Shown here: positions 58,501 through 64,000 of the stretch, one piece after another | Numbering within the stretch: position 1 is the stretch's first letter | Layout: every line of letters begins with the position of its first letter | NCBI RefSeq assembly: GCF_001417775.1 | Contig: NZ_BBZJ01000018.1 | Span: 124,001-188,000 of the forward strand | DNA from: Streptomyces sp. TP-A0356 | GTDB lineage: Bacteria > Actinomycetota > Actinomycetes > Streptomycetales > Streptomycetaceae | Direction: 5' to 3' | Length of the DNA: 64,000 nucleotides | The notes under the pieces: generated by a model | Told to the model about the DNA's origin: nothing | Seen by the model: the letters and a program-made list of their open reading frames with translations, nothing else | Database searches by the model: none | Program-made: the position numbers and the translations under genes

Positions 58501-60777
58501 ATGCCAAAGAAGCGCTCGGGCGGGGGGCTGTCCCCCGCGCAGCAGGCCGCCAAGTTCCTCGGAGTGAGTGTGCTCGCGGGGGCGGTGATGGCCGGCATCG
58601 CGATGCCCGCCGCGGGTGCGCTCGGACTCGCGGCAAAGGGCACGGTCCAGGGATTCGACGACATTCCCGCCAATCTGAAGAGCCCGCAGCTGAGCCAGCG
58701 GACCACCATCCTGGACAGCCAGGGCGGCGAGATCGCCATGGTCTACTCGCGCGACCGCACGGTGGTGGACCTCAAGGACATGTCGCCGTACATACAGAAG
58801 GCGATCGTCGCGATCGAGGACTCGCGGTTCTACCAGCACGGCGCGATCGACCTGAAGGGCGTCCTGCGCGCGCTGAACCAGAACGCGCAGAGCGGTGGAG
58901 TGGCCCAGGGCGCCTCCACACTCACGCAGCAGCTGGTGAAGAACTACTTCGTGGAGGAGGCCGGCGACGACCCGACGAAGGTCGCCCAGGCCACCCAGCA
59001 GACCATCGGCCGCAAGATCCGCGAGCTGAAGTACGCGATCCAGATCGAGAACAAGCTCGGCAAGAAGAAGATCCTCGAGAACTACCTGAACATCACGTTC
59101 TTCGGGCAGCAGGCCTACGGAGTGGAGGCGGCCTCCCAGCGCTACTTCTCCAAGCACGCCAAGGACCTGAACCTCCAGGAGGCCGCGCTCCTCGCCGGCC
59201 TCGTCCAGTCGCCCACGCGGTACGACCCGGTGAACGACGAGGCGGAGGCCAGGAAGCGGCGCAACGTGGTGCTGCAGCGCATGGCCGAGCTGCACGACAT
59301 CTCGCAGGCCGAGGCCGACAAGGCCAAGCAGACCGGCCTCGGGCTGCATGTGAGCCAGCCGAAGAACGGCTGCATCACGGCGGTCAAGGGCGCGGGCTTC
59401 TTCTGTGACTACGTGCGCGAGGTCTTCCGGAACGACCCGGTGTTCGGCAAGACCCAGGCGGACCGGGCGAAGATCTGGAACCGCGGCGGTCTGACGATCC
59501 GTACGACGCTCGACCCGGCGGCCCAGCAGTCGGTGCAGCAGTCCATCAAGGACCACGTCAACAAGAGCGACGAGGTGGCCACGGCAGCGACCATCGTCGA
59601 GCCCGGCACCGGCAAGATCCTCGCGATGGGCCAGTCCCGTCCGTACGGCTTCGGCAAGGACGAGACGCAGATCAACCTCTCGGTGGACAAGGCCATGGGC
59701 GGCGGCGCGGGCTACCAGCCCGGTTCGACCTTCAAGCCGATCGTGGCCGCGGCCGCCATCGAGGGCGGCAAGGCGGCGACCCAGGAGTACCCGTCGCCGT
59801 ACGAGATGCCGTACCCGAGCCCCGTCACCGCCTGCAACGGCAGGAACTGGATGAACACGGACGGCTCCAAGCTCACCAATGAGAACGCGTCGGAGCACGG
59901 CCCGTACGGCATGAAGGAGGCGACCGCCAAGTCGGTCAACACCTACTACGTGCAGCTGATCAGCGACATCGGCATCTGCCCGGTGATAGACATGGCCAAG
60001 AAGATGGGCGTGAACCGCGCGGACGGCGCGAAGATCACCGAGGCCCCGTCGATCGCGCTCGGCACCCAGGAGATGTCGCCGCTGACGATGGCGAGCGCGT
60101 ACGCGACCTTCGCCGACCGCGGCACGTACTGCACGCCGGTCGCCATCCAGTCGATCACGCAGGCCGACGGCAACCAGAGGAAGTCCCTGCCCGTCCCGAA
60201 GTCGTCGTGCTCGCGCGCGATGTCGGAGACCACCGCGGACACGATCAACACCATCCTGAAGGGCGTGGTCGAGGACGGTACGGGCACGGAGGCCGGCCTC
60301 GGCAGCCGTCCCAGCGCGGGCAAGACCGGTACGACGGACTTCCGCTACGCGGCCTGGTTCGTCGGCTACACGCCGAACATGGCGGGCGCCGTCTGGGTCG
60401 GCGACCCGGCGCACAAGCGGCGCATGGTCAACATCAGCATCGGCGGCACCACCTGGGACAAGGTCTACGGCGGTAAGGTCCCGGGCCCGATCTGGCGCGA
60501 CATGATGACGGGCGCGCTGTCGGGCAAGCCGGTCCAGGACTTCAACCTCGTCAACATCCCCGATGGCAACCATGGGAAGGGCGACGGGGGGAACGGCAAC
60601 GGGAACGGCAACGGCAACGGCGGGCAGACCGCGGGCGGGCTGATCGGCGGCCTGATCACCGGAGGAAACACCGGCGGCGGCACGTCCCCGGCGCCTTCGT
60701 TCTCCATCCCGCCGGGCTGGATCCAGGGGAACGGAAACGGCGGGAACGGCAACGGCTTCGGCGGGCGGCACGGCTAG
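58501..60777 (+). CDS. Class A penicillin-binding protein (PonA2-like)
   Basis: A 758-residue bifunctional peptidoglycan synthase. Short cytoplasmic N-terminus, one membrane anchor (AAKFLGVSVLAGAVMAGIAMPAAGALGL), glycosyltransferase domain with catalytic Glu in AIEDSRFYQHGAID (E106) and QGASTLTQQLVKN, then a transpeptidase with SxxK in GSTFKP (S409), SVN in AKSVNTYY and KTGTT (K608). The tail is a Gly/Asn low-complexity region (GNGNGNGNGNGGQTAGGLIGG) without a PASTA domain. In M. tuberculosis PonA2 is next to whiB4 and supports survival under stress. ATG 58501. Its terminator is at 60819. Confidence 0.96.
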   Translation: MPKKRSGGGLSPAQQAAKFLGVSVLAGAVMAGIAMPAAGALGLAAKGTVQGFDDIPANLKSPQLSQRTTILDSQGGEIAMVYSRDRTVVDLKDMSPYIQKAIVAIEDSRFYQHGAIDLKGVLRALNQNAQSGGVAQGASTLTQQLVKNYFVEEAGDDPTKVAQATQQTIGRKIRELKYAIQIENKLGKKKILENYLNITFFGQQAYGVEAASQRYFSKHAKDLNLQEAALLAGLVQSPTRYDPVNDEAEARKRRNVVLQRMAELHDISQAEADKAKQTGLGLHVSQPKNGCITAVKGAGFFCDYVREVFRNDPVFGKTQADRAKIWNRGGLTIRTTLDPAAQQSVQQSIKDHVNKSDEVATAATIVEPGTGKILAMGQSRPYGFGKDETQINLSVDKAMGGGAGYQPGSTFKPIVAAAAIEGGKAATQEYPSPYEMPYPSPVTACNGRNWMNTDGSKLTNENASEHGPYGMKEATAKSVNTYYVQLISDIGICPVIDMAKKMGVNRADGAKITEAPSIALGTQEMSPLTMASAYATFADRGTYCTPVAIQSITQADGNQRKSLPVPKSSCSRAMSETTADTINTILKGVVEDGTGTEAGLGSRPSAGKTGTTDFRYAAWFVGYTPNMAGAVWVGDPAHKRRMVNISIGGTTWDKVYGGKVPGPIWRDMMTGALSGKPVQDFNLVNIPDGNHGKGDGGNGNGNGNGNGGQTAGGLIGGLITGGNTGGGTSPAPSFSIPPGWIQGNGNGGNGNGFGGRHG

Positions 60778-60818
60778 GGCCCTTCGGGTCGCGAAGGCCC
60801 CGGTTCCTGTACGCCGAC

Positions 60819-60849
60819 GGGGGCGCCCCTCACTCGGAGGGGCGCCCCC
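60819..60849. terminator. Terminator between PBP and yqeY genes
   Basis: 12-bp perfect stem (GGGGGCGCCCCT with its complement), 7-nt loop. Convergent genes on either side make it a bidirectional terminator. Confidence 0.88.
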
Positions 60850-60884
60850 GCTGTCGTACCCGCCTCGGGCGAGGCGGGCGCCGG

Positions 60885-61352
60885 TCAGCCGCCCGCGAGG
60901 AGCTGCTTGACCACGGCGGCGACGCGGCCGCCCTCCGCCTGGCCGGCCACCTTCGGGTTCACGATCTTCATGACCTGACCCATGGCGCGCGGGCCCTCGG
61001 CGCCGGCCGCCTTCGCCTCCTCCACGGCCTGCGCGACGATCTGCCGGAGCTCGTCGTCGGACAGCTGCTTGGGCAGGTACGTGGCGAGCACCTCGCCCTC
61101 CGCCTTCTCCCGCTCGGCCTGCTCGGGGCGCCCGCCCTGCGCGAAGGCGTCCGCGGCCTCCCGGCGCTTCTTCGCCTCGCGGGTGATCACCGTGGTGACC
61201 TCCTCGTCGGAGAGCTCGCGCTTCTCCTTGCCCGCGACCTCTTCCTTGGTGATCGCGGCGAGCGTCAGCCGGAGCGTCGAGGAGCGGAGCTCGTCACGCT
61301 CCTTGATCGCGGCGTTGAGGTCTTCGTGCAGCTTCGACTTGAGCGTGGTCAT
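60885..61352 (-). CDS. GatB/YqeY domain protein
   Basis: A 155-residue YqeY: MTTLKSKLHEDLNAAIKERDELRSSTLRLTLAAITKEEVAGKEKRELSDEEVTTVITREAKKRREAADAFAQGGRPEQAEREKAEGEVLATYLPKQLSDDELRQIVAQAVEEAKAAGAEGPRAMGQVMKIVNPKVAGQAEGGRVAAVVKQLLAGG. It is the family's full length: a helical N-terminal domain and the C-terminal GatB/tail domain. It resembles the tRNA-binding domain of the GatB amidotransferase subunit; its cellular role is unclear. ATG 61352. Confidence 0.95.
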   Translation of the reverse strand: MTTLKSKLHEDLNAAIKERDELRSSTLRLTLAAITKEEVAGKEKRELSDEEVTTVITREAKKRREAADAFAQGGRPEQAEREKAEGEVLATYLPKQLSDDELRQIVAQAVEEAKAAGAEGPRAMGQVMKIVNPKVAGQAEGGRVAAVVKQLLAGG

Positions 61353-61480
61353 GGCTCCGATTGTCGCAGGTGTGACGGGCCGGCCGCCCGTTGATTTCAG
61401 GGGTTGCGTGATCCGCCGGGCCCGCAGCGGTCCTCCACAGGCGAGCGCGTGGTCTCGGCCGTTTCTGACACGATGGTCGT

Positions 61481-62407
61481 ATGCGCGCGCTATACGGAGT
61501 ACCCCTGGGAATCACGGCGGTGGCCGCCGCCGGAGTGCTGTACTCGGCCGGGTTCGAGACCCGTTCCTTCCGGCTGCGCCGGGTGACGGTCCCGGTGCTG
61601 CCGCCGGGGGCGCGCCCGCTGCGGGTCCTTCAGGTGTCCGACATCCACATGGTGAGCGGGCAGCGCAAGAAGCAGCGCTGGCTGCGCTCGCTGGCGGGAC
61701 TGTGCCCGGACTTCGTGATCAACACCGGGGACAACCTCTCCGACCCGGAGGGCGTGCCGGAGGTGCTGGACGCGCTGGGCCCGCTGATGGAGTTCCCCGG
61801 GGCGTACGTCTTCGGTTCGAACGACTACTACGGCCCCAGGCCCCGCAACCCCGCCCGCTACTTGGTGGAGAAGACGAGAGGCCGCCACGGCCTGAACGGA
61901 AACCCGCCGGTGGTCGGCGCCATCCACAACCCCTGGGAGGACCTGCGCGACGGCTTCGACGCCGCGGGCTGGCGGAACCTGACGAACACACGCGGCACGG
62001 TGAAGATCGAGGGCCTGGAGATAGAACTGACGGGCCTGGACGACCCGCACATCAAGCGCGACCGGTACGCGCGCGTGGCGGGCGGCCCTTCCGCGTCGGC
62101 TGACTTCTCGATGGGCGTGGTCCATGCGCCGTACCTGCGCAGCCTGGACGCCTTCACGGCGGACGGCTACCCGCTGATCCTGGCGGGCCACACCCACGGC
62201 GGCCAGTTGTGCATCCCCTTCTACGGCGCCCTGGTCACCAACTGCGACCTGGACACGGACCGGGTGAAGGGTCTGTCCCGACACACCGCGGAGGGGCGGA
62301 CCTCGTACCTCCACGTGTCGGCGGGCTGCGGGACGAACCGCTACACGCCGGTACGGTTCGCCTGCCCTCCGGAGGCGACGTTGCTGACCCTGGTGGAGCG
62401 GGAGTAG
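61481..62407 (+). CDS. Metallophosphoesterase
   Basis: A 308-residue calcineurin-like phosphoesterase: an N-terminal hydrophobic helix (LYGVPLGITAVAAAGVLYSAGF), then QVSDIHMVSGQ, INTGDNLSDPEG, GSNDYYGP (GN[HD] motif), DDPH and LAGHTHGGQLCIPFYG. All metal ligands of the D-x-H / GDN / GN[HD] / H / GHTH family are visible. The mycobacterial equivalent is Rv3683, next to ponA2. Probably membrane-anchored with the catalytic domain outside or at the surface. ATG 61481. Confidence 0.92.
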   Translation: MRALYGVPLGITAVAAAGVLYSAGFETRSFRLRRVTVPVLPPGARPLRVLQVSDIHMVSGQRKKQRWLRSLAGLCPDFVINTGDNLSDPEGVPEVLDALGPLMEFPGAYVFGSNDYYGPRPRNPARYLVEKTRGRHGLNGNPPVVGAIHNPWEDLRDGFDAAGWRNLTNTRGTVKIEGLEIELTGLDDPHIKRDRYARVAGGPSASADFSMGVVHAPYLRSLDAFTADGYPLILAGHTHGGQLCIPFYGALVTNCDLDTDRVKGLSRHTAEGRTSYLHVSAGCGTNRYTPVRFACPPEATLLTLVERE

Positions 62408-62454
62408 CGCAGGGAGCCGAGGCCGACCGGCACCGTTCGACGGAGCTCCCGGTG

Positions 62455-62490
62455 CTCTCCGCGGAGGTGGACCCGAAGCTCCGCGGAGAG
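62455..62490 (+). terminator. Terminator after the metallophosphoesterase gene
   Basis: 12-bp perfect stem CTCTCCGCGGAG (62455-62466) with CTCCGCGGAGAG (62479-62490), 12-nt loop. Confidence 0.72.
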
Positions 62491-62580
62491 AGCCAGGAGC
62501 TTCATGGAGGAATCCGGCAAACGTAACCCATCTGGATCACCCATATCGCCCGTTTTGTCCCATCTCCTTAGCGTGAGGGC

Positions 62581-63372
62581 ATGAGCACGCCGATACCCAA
62601 GGACATTCCGGACCTCCCCGCGGTGCCGGGCAGACCCAGGCTGCGACCGTCCTTCGTCCCCGCCGCCGCCGTGGTGGCTCCGGTATACCGCCCGCTGGCC
62701 GCCCTCTACCGCTTCCTGGTGGCCGTGACGGCCGCGGCGGCGGTGGCCGTCGACCTGCTCCTCGGCAGCCCGGGCCGGGTGCTGAGCTACTTCACGATCG
62801 AGAGCAACGTGCTCCTCGCGCTGGTCTTCGCCCTGTCGGCGTGGCGGGCGGGGACGGCCCGCCGCCCGCTGTCGCCGCTGGTGACCGGCGGCGCGCTGTT
62901 CTACGTCGTGATCGCGGGTCTGGTCTATCACGTGCTCCTGGTGAACGAGCCGGGCCCGTTCTCCATGACCGGCCGGTCCGGCGCGCCCACAGGCTGGGCC
63001 GCGCTCGCCAACCAGGTGCTGCACACGGTGACGCCGGCCGCGGCAGTGCTGGACTGGCTGCTGCTGACGAGCCCGGCCGCCCCACTGCGCCTGCGGCACG
63101 CGAGGAAGTGGCTGCTGTACCCCATGGCGTACCTGGCCTTCTCCCTGGTGCGGGGCGCGCTGATCCCGCCGGGCAGGGAGGGTCGCTATCTCTACCCGTT
63201 CCTTGAGGTGGACCGGCTCGGCTACAAGAGCGTCCTCGGCAACGCGCTCCTGCTCGGCCTGACGTTCTTCGGCCTGGCCCTGCTCCTGGTCGTCATCGAC
63301 CACTTCCGCCCGGACCCGACTCGCCGCCGACGCCGCAAAACCGGATTTCGTCTCCAGCCACCAGTGGGCTAA
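62581..63372 (+). CDS. Pr6Pr-family integral membrane protein
   Basis: A 263-residue membrane protein with about six transmembrane segments (YRFLVAVTAAAAVAVDLLLG, SPGRVLSYFTIESNVLLALVFALSAW, LVTGGALFYVVIAGLVYHVLL, HTVTPAAAVLDWLLLTSP, WLLYPMAYLAFSLVRGALI, VLGNALLLGLTFFGLALLLVVI). FTIESNVL and the conserved NQVLHTVTP and DW correspond to the Pr6Pr (FAR-17a/AIG1-like) family; function unknown. ATG 62581. The next feature is the tRNA-Pro gene 32 bp downstream. Confidence 0.85.
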   Translation: MSTPIPKDIPDLPAVPGRPRLRPSFVPAAAVVAPVYRPLAALYRFLVAVTAAAAVAVDLLLGSPGRVLSYFTIESNVLLALVFALSAWRAGTARRPLSPLVTGGALFYVVIAGLVYHVLLVNEPGPFSMTGRSGAPTGWAALANQVLHTVTPAAAVLDWLLLTSPAAPLRLRHARKWLLYPMAYLAFSLVRGALIPPGREGRYLYPFLEVDRLGYKSVLGNALLLGLTFFGLALLLVVIDHFRPDPTRRRRRKTGFRLQPPVG

Positions 63373-63404
63373 AGTAAACGACGTCGCCGCGAGAGCAGCG
63401 GCAT

Positions 63405-63478
63405 CGGGGTGTAGCGCAGCTTGGCAGCGCGCTTCGTTCGGGACGAAGAGGTCGTGGGTTCAAATCCCGCCACCCCGA
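63405..63478 (+). tRNA. tRNA-Pro (anticodon CGG)
   Basis: 74 nt. Acceptor stem CGGGGTG pairs with CACCCCG. D arm GCGCAGCTTGGCAGCGC, anticodon stem CTTCG/CGAAG with loop TTCGGGA (anticodon CGG), T arm GTGGG TTCAAAT CCCGC. A discriminator A follows and CCA is not encoded. This is a common integration site for actinobacterial integrative elements; the DNA right after it contains a remnant of one. Confidence 0.96.
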
Positions 63479-63559
63479 CAGTGAAGTACCAGGTCAGGGG
63501 CCTGATCCGCATCGCGGGTCGGGTCCCTGAGTGGTTTCTGGGGTGGCTTTGGGAACCGT

Positions 63560-63981
63560 TTGGGAGCCAACTTGAATTGGCACGCCAAGAAGCACCACGG
63601 CCAGCGGGCCGCTGCCGCCCGGCAAGCTGCCGAACACCTGCGCACCGCCCACCAAGTCGCCGCAGGTGAACCCATGGCCGTCCTCTGCCAGCGAGGCCAA
63701 CGTCTGGCCCCCCGCGTTCGCCAGCGGCAAGCCGCCCTTCTCCACCAGGTGCTGCCGGACCTGGCCGCACGGTCCAGGCCATGGCCGGCTGGCCCGCCCT
63801 GGCCGCCACCCTCGACGACGCCCGCAGAGCTGGCCACAACCCGGCAACCCTGCTGACCGAAGCCACCCGACGGCGCGAGCTCGACACCGCCACCTCCATC
63901 AGCGACGTCCTCGTCTGGCGACTGCGGCGCAGCGCCCACCTGGCCGCCCTGCCCGAAACCCCTCACGACCCACTCGCCTGA
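63560..63981 (+). pseudogene. Frameshifted remnant of a mobilisation/relaxase protein
   Basis: Downstream of the tRNA, the plus frame from 63560 (AEHLRTAHQVAAGEPMAVLCQRGQRLAPR...) changes near 63780 to a second frame reading MAGWPALAATLDDARRAGHNPATLLTEATRRRELDTATSISDVLVWRLRRSAHLAAL, ending at 63981. The second part matches the C-terminal end of Streptomyces mobilisation/relaxase proteins (AGWPAL...L..AR.AGHDPA.LL...L.RRELDTA.S.SDVLVWRLRR). A frameshift separates the parts and no start is evident, so this is the tail of a decayed integrative element beside tRNA-Pro. Confidence 0.7.
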
Positions 63982-64000
63982 GGCAGTCGACGCCCAGGAT

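Noticed and set aside
58423..60771. 782-aa minus frame opposite the PBP gene
   Set aside because: Antisense shadow of a gene with all catalytic motifs.

Overview
High G+C, actinobacterial codon use, many GTG starts and gene content identify this as Streptomyces chromosome. The right half (about 31.3-63.5 kb) is a conserved core block. From memory, its gene order follows S. coelicolor SCO3556 to about SCO3582 (acsA, crp, wblA) and partly M. tuberculosis Rv3667-Rv3683 (acs, ephE, marP, nth, crp, ridA, paired ArsA-like ATPases, whiB4, ponA2). The left half is accessory DNA.

Accessory region (1-31343). A Tn7-like transposon has inserted into tadA/cpaF (SCO3556-type). The tadA reading frame stops making sense right after its conserved NTGHEGG motif. 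The foreign DNA there begins TGTGTCGGACAG on the minus strand, followed by two perfect 22-bp direct repeats and one degenerate copy, as expected of a Tn7-type end with TnsB sites. The other end lies left of the window. The element carries tniQ-tnsA-tnsB-tnsC (7539 to 1613, minus), a divergent xre-tniQ-tniQ operon sharing a 24-bp perfect palindrome with it, and a fourth, partial tniQ at the window edge.

Cargo. (i) 10.5-18.4 kb: a defence- or toxin-like island with a 211-aa protein, an XRE-ImmA/IrrE metallopeptidase, a possible RNase H-fold protein and a Ser/Thr kinase on plus. Facing them on minus are a 135-aa protein, a large zinc-ribbon/PD-(D/E)xK-like protein and a PIN-like protein. (ii) 18.6-22.6 kb: Streptomyces-type regulatory genes (a Cys-rich protein, an XRE regulator with three operator-like palindromes, DUF6083) among remnants of an ornithine aminotransferase and an integrase. 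(iii) 22.7-30.2 kb: a redox cluster (SDR, cNMP-domain thioredoxin-reductase-like protein, TetR regulator, MmcQ, two MDR oxidoreductases, F420-reductase-like protein) bounded by inverted copies of one promoter/SDR segment. (iv) remnants, including a TauE fragment.

Core (31344-63478). Truncated tadA and cpaE-like gene; HAD phosphatase; a structured intergenic region probably encoding small RNA; Fic-like protein; CooC/MinD-like ATPase; polysaccharide-deacetylase-like lipoprotein; SulP-carbonic anhydrase fusion; acsA; nhaA; holin-like protein; epoxide hydrolase; MarP-like protease; Nudix/CoA hydrolase; nth; crp; metallo-beta-lactamase protein; Nudix; ridA; DUF4177; two ArsA-like ATPases; wblA; a class A PBP; YqeY; metallophosphoesterase; Pr6Pr membrane protein; tRNA-Pro(CGG). 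After the tRNA lies a frameshifted mobilisation-protein remnant. Several core genes are followed, at or near their stop codon, by short tandem-repeat arrays.
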